A program made the translations under genes and the position numbers. A stretch of DNA of 64,000 nucleotides from Thermothielavioides terrestris NRRL 8126 (lineage: Eukaryota; Ascomycota; Sordariomycetes; Sordariales; Chaetomiaceae). The DNA is taken from the NCBI RefSeq assembly GCF_000226115.1, contig NC_016462.1:3162001-3226000 (forward strand). Reading direction: 5' to 3'. How positions within the stretch are numbered: the stretch's first letter is position 1; each line of letters starts with the position of its first letter. Shown piece after piece: positions 13,161-25,477 of the stretch. The notes beneath the pieces were generated by a model. It searched no databases, was not told the DNA's origin, and was given only the letters and a program-made list of their open reading frames with translations.

Positions 13161-13849
13161 GATCCAACTGTTCTTCCACAGGCACGATCCTAGGCGGCCT
13201 AGATAGAAATAGCTTGTTTAGATTTAGCCGCTTATTCGGGGCCTATTCAGGCCTAAAATAGGAAGGCAATAATAGAACTAAATAGAAGATATATATATTT
13301 AGGGTAATAGTAGAAAAGGAAAAGGGGTAAGGAGCGTACACTATATACGTCCTAAGCGCCTTTGCTACGCCTATAGAAAAGGGGAATTGAAACTTCTACT
13401 AGAACATCGCGATATAAGAACTATAGGATTCTAGCCTTTTAAGCTTGGACTACTTTACCGAGTATATCTTCTAGGCTTGCGGCTCCTAGGCTCCCTTTTC
13501 TCCTTTTCTTCCTTTGCGCTATCTTTGTAAGTGCCTAGCCTACCTAAGTGCCTAGCCCACCACGACGACGATACGATATTGGCTCGTAATTACAATCGTG
13601 CGTATACCCTCTGCTTCCTCCTAACGCTCCCTCTAATTATATATGTATAGCTAACTTCTTTACTTAGTAGATAGCTCGTTTTTTAGCGCTCTTGCCCCCA
13701 CCTCTCCTTAGTAGGTTGCCCTACAAAGGCTTGGTCGATTAGCAGGATAGCTCTCGATCGACAAGATAGCTCTAGCGATTTTAGTATATAAGGGCTATAT
13801 AGCTAGCGAGCTTGCTATACAGTTGATAGGAAGAATATAAAGGTATACT

Positions 13850-15075
13850 AACGATATAGTAGATTCAAATAACTTATCTATTCCTAGCTACGCCCTATAA
13901 ATAACCTTCAACGTTAAGATGTTGATAGATAGTGTAGAGCAGACGTTGCTAATACGCTAGGTAGAAGCAATTATATCAAAGTTGTTCTTAAGCCTAGGCT
14001 TCTAGCCTATCAATATAGCGCCTGAGGAGTGCCCTATTAGCAAGGCGGAGTCGCCTACTGACAATATACCTATAGCTCCTATAGAGTATACGTCTAATAT
14101 AGCGGCTATACCTACTAGCAACGATGTTGGGGAGAAGGAGGAGGAGGAAGAGATAGAGTTGGAGCCCCTAACCCTATATAAAGGCGGCTTTAGCTATAAG
14201 AGAAAGGCAGTATATAGAGAGGGTGTAGATAGGGAGCAATGTAATTAGGATATATATTGACAATATAGCAGTCTAGCGACCTTGACTTAACGCCTAAGAA
14301 AAGGATCTCTATAGGCGTTACCTATATTATTCTATAAGTGCAGAGAGTATAACCAAAGTGTGTTAGAAACGTAAGCTATATATATACTAACAATAGTAGT
14401 TGCCACTATTATATAGCTAAGTTCCTCGATAGTAGTAGTACCCCTATCTACTACTATTAAGCTAATACATATCTATATATAGGTTATATGTCCGTTGCGT
14501 CTAATATACTTATAGGTTCTAGTTTGTACTACGTTAAGTATATATAAAATAACTATACTTACTTAGCAATAAGTTGCCCTCCCCCTTTAAAGGCGTTGTC
14601 CCTAGCGCCTTGAAGCTAAGACCTACATTTTTATTGTATATACATTGTACTATTGCTAATCTCTCTAAAAAAATGAAGATTTATCTTTCTACCCTTATTA
14701 TAATTTATAGCTTTATTGAAGCCTTCGATAAGAGGGACTACCCTACCGCTAATAAAAAGGTAAGTTTTAGGTATCTCCCCTATATATATAATATATATAC
14801 TAAGCGTGTTCTAGCTAGCTACGCTTACCTAGGGCGTCGTCGACGTGTTTATAGTAGCTTACAAGGCCGTCAACGGTGCCCTAGTCGCCCCTACCGCCTG
14901 TTCTAAGAACTTCTTAGAGCAGTGGAGGGAGGTGCGGAAGGCGGAGGGTACGCTAAAGGGGCACCTCCGACGCTTCATTGGTATACTTACGCTACTCCTA
15001 CCTCCTCCCCCTCCTCCTAGCATTGCGCTAGAGGAGGTAGTAAAGAGGCTTGCTAAGCTAGAAAAGTAGTAGAAG
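13850..15075 (+). pseudogene. Antisense accessory ORF region inside Gypsy-2, function unknown
   Basis: The plus strand, opposite to Gag-Pol, reads as mutated coding sequence from ATG 13918 (MLIDSVEQTLLIR). It has an acidic stretch (EKEEEEEIELE near 14130-14165) and later segments up to a stop at about 15069, including a proline run and a lysine-rich helix (IALEEVVKRLAKLEK). Only short frames remain open because CAG/CAA positions read as TAG/TAA. No domain is recognised. The region may be an extra ORF carried between pol and the 3' LTR, or an insertion into the element. Confidence 0.4.
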
Positions 15076-18000
15076 TGTATAGAGGGGGTAATAGTAAGTT
15101 TATAAGTTTATTACGTTTACAAAGCGTATATATAGCTAACAATCAAAGAATGAAATTTTAGTAGTAGTAAAAAGCTAGGGGCTACTGCTAGCGGAGAGCG
15201 AGAAAGGGGAGGAGGTTAGTAAGGAAGGTAGTAAGGAGGGCACTAATGACATATAGATAGACGAGTTTATAGCGGAGTCGATCTAGAGCCTAGGGAAGGA
15301 CTTAAAGATATAGGGGGGGGTGGCTATTACATTGTTTTTTTTTTTTTTTCTTTTCTCCCTCTCTTTTTTTATTCTTTTTACTTAATTAAAGCGCCGCTTT
15401 ACACGCTCATTGCGTTCTCGCTACTTATCGCCTACGCTTATGCTAATTTTGAATATATACTTCGTAAGCGTATAGTAAAGGCCTGTTATCAATATACCTA
15501 CGTAGCTCCTAGGTGTTCTCCTCTAATAGGTAGTTCTTCCACTTAATAAGGAAATGCCTATCGAGAGGCAGCCCTATATAATCAAAAATAGCTTCGACCT
15601 TCTAATGCTGCTCCTACGCAACGACCTATATACGATCGTAGTATATAAGCACTTCCTACAAGTTACTGTTAAACGGCTTAAGCATTGTAACAAAGAAAAT
15701 AAAGTAGAACTTAAAGGTAAGCAGGAGATCTAAGCGATATACTATCTTCTTACTACCTATATTAGCGATAATCTTGAATAGCCTAAGATACTTATCTACA
15801 AGTTTGCTACTTAGGCGCTACTAGCGAATGTACCTCGAATCGACCTAAACCTATTAGCTAACTCTGAAGATTATAGGTGTACGTTTGTGGTTATACCACT
15901 TTGTATAACCTTCGTTGGCTTATATTAGGGCCTTATAGATTCTTTCCTAATCCTTAGCAAATTTATAGATACGCTCCTCTATAGTAGGGACGTTGCTTAA
16001 GCTGTTTATAAGCGGGTCCGTTGGATCACGTAGGTAGTAGCTATATAGAAGGTATACTAGGGTCGCCTTTGTAGCTAAATACACTAATATATTGTAAGTA
16101 TATTTAGCTAAAGCCAACTTCTATACCTAGTTATACTGCTCTTATATATAGTAAGTACATAGGTAATGCTCCAATGCCTGATTCTACCTTTCTATCTAGC
16201 TGTTAGTCTAAGGATAGTACGTAGTGCTTATCTTCTATATAATATCTAAGAGGTCGTAGAGTATACGTTAAAACCCACTTATAAATAGGCTTCTACGGTT
16301 AAAAACGATAGTCTATAGTAGGCCGAAGGGTCAGTAGATATAGTCGAAAAAGAGGTAGGCGAAGGCGCTAGCCTAAAGCTGCTTTTACGTTGCGATATAG
16401 AGGGTGTACTTAGTGAACTTGTCAACGATAACGAGAATAGCGTTGTAGGGCTTGTACGTACAGGGGTCGATAGAGGTAGGAAGGCTAATAACAAAGTCGA
16501 CTATAATATCTTGCTATAGGCACTTAGGAACTAGTAGCGCTATAAGCTCGCTATAAGGGCAGTAGGTTATCGCTTTTATATAGCTTTATATAACGTATTC
16601 CGCTATATATTGATCGATCTCCCTATATATATCTAGCCAGTGGTAGTAGCGTATTAGGCGTTTATAGGTCTTCCTAATGCTATTGTAGCTACCTATTATA
16701 GCGTTATAGTAGTACGCTAAAAGTGTATACTATAGAGCTATAGGTATATAGATCCTACTACTATAGCGTAGGATATTATTATCGCTATACTTCTACTACC
16801 TATATATACAAGCTATTTTCTAAGTGCCCTCAGTTACCTATAGATCGACTTCCTATACTTAGATTAGTTGTTGCTTAAAAGGCTAGCCTTCGTTCTCTAC
16901 CGACTTCCTAATAGCGGTAGCGACGTATAGGCGGTGATTAGGCGTATATACGCTACTAGCTAGACTGCTATAGGCCGTCTAGTCTAAGGGGGGTCGCTGC
17001 CTAGGCCCTAGGTAGCTAGATTTCCTTATATATATTTCCTAGGCCTCTAGGGAGCTACACTCTAGCGGTGGTTTACTAGGTCTATCTAGGCTATAGGTAG
17101 CACTTCTATCTATACTATAGTTGACTAGTAGAAAAGCGTTATCTAGGCGGGGCCTCTACGCCGCCGCCTTTCCCTTGTCCCTAGCCGTAGGCTCATAGTG
17201 ACGCTTACTACTACCTATATACTATAAAACCTCCTAATAGCCCTCCTCGAGGCGTATATTAGACGTAACACTCTTATTAAACTCCTATTAATGTAGCTTA
17301 TATATATCCTCCAACTCTCTAAGGCCTATACTAGGTCTTGGCTATATAGCTAAAGTAATAGCCCCAACTATAGAGCAGTACTCTAGTATATAGTCCTTTC
17401 CTATAGTAATACGGTCTTCTAGGAGCTATAGCAACGGGTTCTTAGCGCCCTCGTCGCTAGGGCCTTCCGCTAGGTCTAGTCTTCAAGAGAGTCTATTAGC
17501 AAGGTTCTATAAGCTAGGGCGATACTTAATAACGAAATTAAATTCTACGAGCTTATCGCTCTAGCGTAGCTACTATATAGAAGGCCGCTTCTTCCTCCTT
17601 ATATATTTAAGGTTCAGATAGTCGATAAGGGCAATAATAGCAGTTTATAAGTATAGAAGGTAATACTGCTAGGCCTAAAAAGCGTCGATAAGTGTAAGTA
17701 GCTCCCTATTACTAGTGCTATAGCGCGTTTCTTTAGGGCTAAGCTTATAGGAGTAGAACGTAATAAGGTACTACTAGCCCTCGAACAATTGGGAGAGAAC
17801 TATACTAATAGCGAACTTCGAAGTATCTGCCTTAATATAGGTCGGGAGGCTAGGATCGAAATAGTGTAAGATAGGCGCTTCCTAGAATCTACGCTATAGC
17901 TTATAGAACGTATTGATTGTATCCTAGGTCATTTCGAAGTTGCAGTTGCCTTAGAGCAAGTCGGTTAGCAGGGCGTAGATCTTCAAGTAGTTGCGAATAA

Positions 18001-21000
18001 ACCTATAGTAGAAGCTAGTGAACCCAAGGAATATCTAGATATTATAAGCGTTGCAAGGTAGTGGCCACTATACAATGGCTTCAATATACAATAGTTCTAT
18101 CTTAATACTCTCTAGGGTAACAATAAACCTAAAGAATTCAACTTTGTATATATAGAACTAGCACTTAGGGAGGTTGACATAGAGGTCGGCTTTTTATAAC
18201 CGTTCTAAAACTTTGTATATATACCGCTTATACTTAGCTTCGTTGTTGCTAAAGATTAGTATATTATCCAAATATATAATATAGATAACGTCAACGAGGC
18301 TAGAGAGGGCGTAGTTGATATAAGTCTAGAAGGTTATAGGTATATTAGCTAGGCCTATTAGCATTACTATAAACTTAAAGTGGCTATATCGTATATAAAA
18401 GGTGGTCTTCTACTTATTGCCTTTGTATAGGCGGATCCAATAGTATATATCTTTTAAATTGAGCTTAGTATAGATCTTTGTAGAGGATAGGCAATCGAGG
18501 ATCTCGCTAATTAGAGGAATAGGGGCGCAGTTCTTACAAGTAATGTGATTGAGTGTATAGTAGTCGACAACGAGGTGTAACTCGCCTCCCTTTTTCGGGA
18601 TAAATAGAATGGGTATACCTATAGGACTAGTGGAAGGGTGGATCTACTCCTTTTCTAGAGCCTCTATAAGCCACTTGTATAGGGTCTCTAATTCCTTTTT
18701 ACTAAGTAGGTAGATTAGGCCCTATAGCGTAGTCGCACTGTCTTTGAGGTCAATACAGTGTTCGAGCGTAGTATAGCGAGGTAGGGGAGGTCGGTCTATA
18801 ATAGAAAAGAGGTCTCGGTAGGCTTTATAAACTTCTGGGAGCTTAGGAGTCGTAGACTGTAAGCTAATAGTAGGCGAGTGTTCGGCTAGGTTATCTAGGT
18901 TAGTTAGGTCAGTGACTAGTACGAGTATAGCAATAAGGAAAGTATTATCGCTCTAATCCTATTTAGGCTTAACTTATAAGCTAAAGTAGCGCTTCGAGTT
19001 TAGGTAAGTCTAAGTCTTTTTATAGTAGTTGAAGAATAGCTTAGCTATCTCTATCTAAGTCTAGCCTAAGAGGATTGTAAATAGCTTAATATTAGCGACT
19101 ATAAAGCGTAGGAGGTAGGTCTAGGAGTATCTAAGATAGTCGGTAATACAAATATATAGGGGGTATATACTATACGTTAAGATAGGTATATTACTAATAG
19201 TAGTAAATCTAGGGTATTAAATAAACTTAGTCAACTGCAAATGCTTAGCTAGAAAGCTACAACTAATTATATTATAATTTAACCTAGTATCTAGCATTGC
19301 TATTGTAAGCTTCTAATTCTTATCTAGGCGTATAAGGACAATACTCTTGATTTAAGACGACTTAGGCCCCCTAAGTTCCTAAGCGGCGTTGGCGCTATAG
19401 ATGCGCCTGAGCGGAGCAAGGTTTAGATTGATCTAGGCGTTTAGATTTAGAGGCTCTAGGCAACGAATAGCGGTATAGCCTATTTATCTACAACGATAGC
19501 AAGTGGCCTTGGGGCAGAAGGTGGAAATATAGCCTACCTTATTGTAGATATAGTAAACTAGGTGTAGCCTAGGCGTAGTAGCGGTTGCTATAGCGATATC
19601 TAGGGCGGGTTGCTAGGGCGTGGGCTATATAGGAGGGAGCTAGGTAGGTGTAGCCGTAGGCAGAATAGGCTAAATAGGCGGGATAGGCGGTAGGGCAGGC
19701 TAGGTAGGAGGGCGGGTTTTAGGGCAGTTAGTGTAACGATAGCCCTCTCTACTATAGGTAAAGCATTAGATAGGGCGCTAGAAGGACGTGGGCGGGGCGT
19801 TGACAGGGCGCGGCAGCTGTGGAGCTATAGGGACGTTGTTCGATGAATAAGGGCAATAGCAAAAGATGCTAGCAACGTACTAGCTATATTCGATATAGTA
19901 TATAAAGCTTATAAGCTGCTAGAACGTTGTAGGTAACTAGGGGGAGTAGTTGAGGATAAAACTGATCTCTAGGCAGAACTTTAGTAGAAGGGTGACTATA
20001 TAGGTAGGTTTATCCTACTTCGAAGGTATATTAGTGATTATACTAGTGAACTGCTCAACAAACTCTAGAATAATCTTGTCTTTGCGTTATATAAGGCGTT
20101 TAAGCTCTGAGACTATATTGAAGGCGTATAAATTAGGATTAGATAGTTCATTTTAAAAGAATATAACGAACTCGCCCTAGGTAATAGCCGAAAGACGGAA
20201 GTTAGGATTAGCCTCCTACTCCTAGATATACTTTATCTAGATGTTCTTAGACGAGCCTTAGAGGTAGTTTACTATATATATAACGTAGTTGCTACTATCG
20301 AGCGAGTAACCTGTAAGCTAGAAGTTGATATAGTAGTCGTATAGGAAGGCCTAGAGCAAAGAAGTATCTTTGCCGCTATATATAGGGTGATTTAAGCTAG
20401 CGGTATACTAGAGGGGAGCTCCTATAGCGCTAGGAAGGATTGGCAAAGGCGTAATAGGGGCATTGAATTTAGGATTAGTAGTAGGCGAGGCGGTATCGAT
20501 AGCAATAGGTATAGCTATAGGTATAGGCGTAGACGTAGTAGCTATAGGCATAGCCTTAAATATAGCAATAGGCGTAGAAGTAAGTGTAGGAGCAAGAGCG
20601 GGTATAGGCATAGGTATAGCAATAGATATAGCTAGTACAGTAGCATTGGCGGCCTAGGTGGCGAGAGGGTTAGAATTCGAAGAGGTAGCGCTTTTAGCAA
20701 TATATATAAGCTAGGTATTCTAGCGTAGGAGCTATATATACTAAGTTTACAATTAGAGAATAGCTTGATAGCGGCGTTTAAAAGCGATTTTAGCGCTTAG
20801 ATAGTGCTCTTCCTTAGTAAAATCGTACTCCTAGGTAAAGAGTAGGGGGTCGATAGGCGCTACGTAGGAGCTATTTAGATCAACCTAGGTGTACTAGATG
20901 CTCTCGTCTATAGTAGCATTAGGCGTAGGTAGTATAGAGAGGGTATATAAAGAGGTCGGATTAGTAGGAAGTGCCTAAGATTACGAGGGTATAGGGCTCT

Positions 21001-21085
21001 GCTTAAACGTAGTATAGGCGTAGGTCTAGGCTATAGCTCGTCTCCGTCGGTTTAACTCCCTAAGGTAGGATAAGAGCGTTCAACT

Positions 21086-21672
21086 TGTTAGAAGCGGAGG
21101 CTCCTAGAAGGAAGGGGGTATACATTGAAGTGACAGAGTATAAATAAAGTATATATAGAGTATACGCTATAGGGTAGCTATAGGTAGGGGGGGGTATAGG
21201 TAGTTACATTGAACGCTAGCCTTTTTTATTGCCTATAGATTCTATCCTTCTTATCTCTCCTATCTTAGCCCTTGATCTTCCTCTATATTGGCTAGCCTCT
21301 ATTTTTAAATTCGTAGATCCTTTCCTAGGCTATCTTATAGCATTTGCTTAGCTCTTTAAATACGTCTAATCCGCTCTATTGCTGACCTAGTGTCTTAGTT
21401 CCCTGCATTTGTGTAATTGGATGCCCTGCACTTCGCTTAGCTCTATGCCCCTCTAGCTGCTCCTCTAGGTAGCTTATATAATTAAGGCTACTAATATGCA
21501 CCCTAGTGGTGTACGTAGATGACTTGTGTAGTGCCCTGTGGTTGGCTAGGCTATACTAGGTGCCAGATACAGGGCGAGGTAGTTGGGCCGAGAGCTGTCC
21601 GAGGCGTGTTCCAAGGGCTGTGCTAGGTGCCGAAGCGGGTGCCGTGGGTTAGGGTGGTTCTAGGGCATGACA
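21086..21672 (-). repeat. Gypsy-2 5' LTR
   Basis: This 587-bp LTR starts TGTTAGAAGC and ends GGGCATGACA, then CCTAT (target duplication). It matches 12211-12796 along its length. Confidence 0.9.
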
Positions 21673-23539
21673 CCTATATAGCTAGAACGCTCTTTCGGAG
21701 GCTCTAGGCGAACGAGAACCTAGGAAATTGGCTACGATTAGGGCGCTTAGTAGAGTAGGCAAAGGAGTTCGATATTGGAATTTAAGGAAGGTGCTTATAG
21801 CGTCGCCTTTTACTATAATAATATCTAGCACTTCCTTGATAGTAGCTAGGCTCTCTTCTAGTTCTTCGAAAGTTGTTAAAGGCGTTGTACTAAATACTTT
21901 GATTATATTCTTTTCCTTAACTATAGACGTAAAGTTACCTTCATTTAGCTAGTTAGCCTTATCTACGTCTCCAGCGTTGAGCCATTGCCTTAGCTTTTCG
22001 AGGTTCACTTCAGGGATGTCTTATACTATAAGTTTTAGGCGACCTTGGTATAGTTGCTTCTCATTAAAGATTATATCATATATATATACCACTTGGTCTA
22101 TAGCTAGATGCTAGATATAGTAGATATTCGAGGAGTTGTATTCTACGAGGTATCCGATCTAAGCTCTTAGTTAGAATTGTTCGAAGCGTTGTTCTTTCTT
22201 CTTAGTGGCGTCTATTATAATGAACGCCTTATAGCTATAGACTTTCAAATGCCTTTAGTATGACTTATATTTTGAGGCTCTTAGGCTATCTCTTTTAGCG
22301 AGGAAGGTATAAAAGCGATCTAGTAGCGTTATCTATCCTATTATTAAAGATAGTGTCCTATTGTAGAGATATATAGCGGCCCTAGTAACCTTTGGCTACA
22401 GTCCCCTAGGCAACTGTACACCGATAGCCATTGTTCTAGCCTTCTCCTTAATTATACCCCCTAAGCGTTTAGCGCCTCCGTTCTATATAAGTGTATTAGG
22501 CGCTAAAGGTTCTATTCGGATACCCTATCTCTCTACCTAGGTAGTAATGATATTCGCCTATATGAATTCATTGTTATATTCTAGGACCTTAATACGTAGT
22601 TGGTACTGCCTTTTAAAAAGGGTAGTAAGATGTTGGATCGCTATTAGGATGCTTAGTACCTTACGATCGTATAGATAGTAGTCCTATATTATACTTGAAT
22701 AGCGATCTATCGCTAATAGCAAATGTTTAAAGCGATATTGACCTTCTTTAAGGGGATATATATCTAGAGTAATCCTATTGCCTAGGCTATAGTTCAATGG
22801 TCTAGGAACGCGATTAGGCCTATATTTCGATTTGCCAAGGCCGTAGCTGTTATATTCGAAGGTTGGTATACCTTTGATATGCCCTCCTTGTAAGCAATTG
22901 ACGAAGTGTTCGAAGGCCCTTGGGCCTATATAGCTAAAGCGTAGATGCCAAGTTATAGCATCAGCTACGCTCTTTGTATAGCGAGCCCAGTAAGCGAGCT
23001 TCTTCGTTTAAGCGGCAAAGGCTATAGGCGTATAGTCCTTAGGCATATATTCAAGGATATACTATTAGAGCTTCTTCGTAGTATATCTAAGGAAAGTATA
23101 ATCTTAGTGTTTAAATAGATAGTTCAGCATACTCTCTAGCTTATTGTTCTACTAGATCCCTCGTCGATTGAGCTACTTCAACGATACGATATTGTATACA
23201 AAGGTTGGGCAGTAAGCTACGTTGTATAGTATACGGATTGTAACACCTTTGTCGTCCTCTAGTTTAGCGTCTATTTTGCTATATCTTTCAATCTAAATAG
23301 GGTACTTACCTACCTAGATACAATTATTAGGCGTAGCCAACTTAGGTAGTCTTTTAAACTTACTTAGATAGTTAGCAATATAAATGGTTGATCCTAAGTC
23401 TAGGATTACCGAGTTGATCAAAGGATATCTCTAGCCTATCTAGAATCTAGCTAGGATCATAGCGAAACTCGCTATACATTTGCCTATAGCTCTCTATCGC
23501 CGTATTTTCGTAATATATTGATAGCTAAATATTGCTATA

Positions 23540-23720
23540 TTGTTGATAGTGCCTACGTTGGGGGCATTGCCCGCTTTAGAGGCGATACTCTCTTTGGAAG
23601 CAGTGTTCTCGCTCTCTTTAGGAGCAGTACCCTCTTCGGAGGCGGTTTTCTCGCTCTTTTTAGAAGTAGTTTTCTCACTCTCTTTAGGAGCAGTACCTAC
23701 GTTGGGGGCATTGGCCATTT
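23540..23720 (-). repeat. Degenerate peptide repeat in Copia-1 polyprotein (integrase-RT linker)
   Basis: The minus strand encodes repeated Ala-Pro-Lys-Glu-Ser and Thr-Ala-Ser-Lys-Glu-Ser units between integrase and RT regions. The same linker in Copia-2 (62390-62620) has a different number and order of units. Confidence 0.75.
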
Positions 23721-25278
23721 CTACGTTAGGGATCTCTAACTCTATCGTTGGAACTATAGCTATAGCCTTCTTAAATTGGTTAGCTAGTTAATGTTGTAGC
23801 TGATTTTCGTCTATATCGCTTTTTATATCGTTAGCGAGGCTACTCCTAGATCTTTTTATCTAGAGTCTATTGGCCTTCGCTTATAGAGTTGAATTAGCCT
23901 TTAAATTGGCCTCTATATATGCTTTGATACGCTCTCTAGGCTCTTAGTCTAGCGGCGTACTCTCGGGGTTTAGGTAGTAACACTATTCAGTCGGATGAAA
24001 ATGATTGTAGGCGTAGTACTTTCTTAAAGTGCTTAGGGACCTTATAAAGGTGCTAGGAGCTATAGGCGCGCTTAGCTTACGTTTAGAGTTGGACTAGCCA
24101 AATCTAGCTCCCTCTTTACGATTAGGTTGACGTCTAGAGCGATCCTCTTGATCTTCTAGTTGTTTAGAATCCTTGTTTTCCTTCTTTCTAGGTCTATATA
24201 TCGAGAAGGATCCTTTTCCTATATAGCTAGGCGTCTTCTTGAGGAATAGGTATATACCTTTATAAACCTCTATAGCTATATCTTAAAAGGTTTGCTTCTT
24301 AAGGATCTCTATTTTGCTTATAGTATAGAGGGAAACAAAGTTTAGGAATAGCTTCTCTAGTATAGCTATTAGTTCGTTGAACTATAGGCTAGGATCTTTA
24401 GTCTCGCTTATCTTTTAGAGGGAGGCCTTATCTATTAGGTTCTCCAACTTAATAAGCTACCTTTCAAAATTAGCCTCCTTGATATACACGTTTCTAGGGT
24501 GCTTAAACGTATCTAGGCATATATAGATATACGTTCGAAGCTCTATAATAATATCGATAGTTAGCTAAATAGTTTTCTTAAGGCTGTTATACTACGTTCA
24601 AAGGTTAGTATATTCTATAAAGTAGATAGATCGGTAGTTGGCTACTACTATAGTAGTTATAAAGGTCAATATCTAGGTAAAGTGGTTAGTCTAGTGTTTA
24701 TAGTCCCTATACTTATAATCCAGATCCTTCTCGACCTATATAATAAAGATAGCGATATTGTTATTGAACTACCTCTCCCTCTTTGTATAAAGCTTCCTTT
24801 AGTAGCTATTTAGTGTTTCGACATTGGGCTGCTCTTGCTCCTACAGGCCCTCGTTGTCGGAGAGGGTCTAAGAGTCTATATCGTTGTCCTAGGCTATAGA
24901 GGCTATACTTAGCTACTGCTCGCCTATAGCGGGCGCTCTTAGATCAGCTAGAGCTTCTACATTGGCTATATTCCACGTTGAAGCCTATAGTTCGACGATA
25001 TATTCCTAGAGCTTACGTTGAATACGCTTATAGGCGAGATTATAGCTGTCGGCTAGTATAAGCTTTAGAAGAAGCTCTACCTTATATTCAAAGTAGTCGA
25101 GTAGGTCAAGATGTTTAGCTTTGTTAACGAACTCTCAGTTCTAAGCTACCTAGTCGTCTAGGCTAGCTAGGATAATGTCGATTTTCATATCGGCTTTCGA
25201 GGACATAGTAGTTGCTATATATAGGGCCGTTTACTTAGAGATAGAAGCGGGTTTTCGAGGGAAATAAGACTCTAAATT

Positions 25279-25477
25279 GATAGAACACCTATATAGGTAT
25301 AATCAAGGATAAAGCTATCACTATACGTACGATGTATACAACTAGGATCAATCGTAGTGTTGAAGATGTTGTATTGTAGGAGAGAGGCTCCTTAAGAGCC
25401 TAGTCTTAGGCGGCATTTGGGCATCAAGCTAGTAGATCCTAATCTCGGTGGGCTAGCCCAGAGCCTCGGTTCTAACA
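25279..25477 (-). repeat. Copia-1 5' LTR
   Basis: This 199-bp LTR starts TGATAGAACA and ends GGTTCTAACA. It matches the Copia-2 LTR (58272-58480). Sequence of an unrelated MFS reading frame begins immediately after it. Confidence 0.85.

Larger units (their letters stand above)
12211..21672 (-). mobile_element. Gypsy-2: complete RIP-mutated chromovirus inserted in Copia-1
   Basis: The element has LTRs at 12211-12796 and 21086-21672, starts with TG, ends with CA, and has the 5-bp target duplication CCTAT on both sides (12206-12210 and 21673-21677). A purine tract (minus strand GAAGGAGGAGGG) abuts the left LTR, so transcription runs right to left. Minus-strand domains in order are Gag (about 21000-19400, with a low-complexity Pro/Ile/Ala stretch at 20408-20650 and cysteine clusters near 19740 and 19500), protease (LDTRLNYNIIS near 19290), reverse transcriptase (box YLDNILIFSNN near 18240-18285), RNase H, integrase (about 17000-15900) and chromodomain (LDRHFLIKWKNYLLE near 15570-15525). 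About 2.6 kb follows the chromodomain before the 3' LTR, which is unusually long. All domains carry stops. Confidence 0.9.
5514..25477 (-). mobile_element. Copia-1: Ty1/copia retrotransposon, broken into three segments by nested elements
   Basis: The segments 5514-5854, 11206-12210 and 21673-25477 align in order with the continuous Copia-2 copy at 58272-64000. On the minus strand the Gag start is at about 25206 (reads MSSKADMKIDIIL), the integrase zinc-binding region lies near 22900-22860 (GHIKGIPTF), the reverse transcriptase has its catalytic box as FFYLDNIVFT at about 11360-11390, and RNase H lies in 5514-5854. Only the 5' LTR (25279-25477) is present. The 3' LTR is lost or lies left of Gypsy-1. 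RIP mutations and stops occur throughout. The element was inserted into an MFS transporter gene whose remnant begins at 25478. Confidence 0.88.

Noticed and set aside
20408..20657. Low-complexity Ile/Ala/Pro frames on both strands
   Set aside because: Part of the Gypsy-2 Gag region with simple-sequence composition, not a separate gene.
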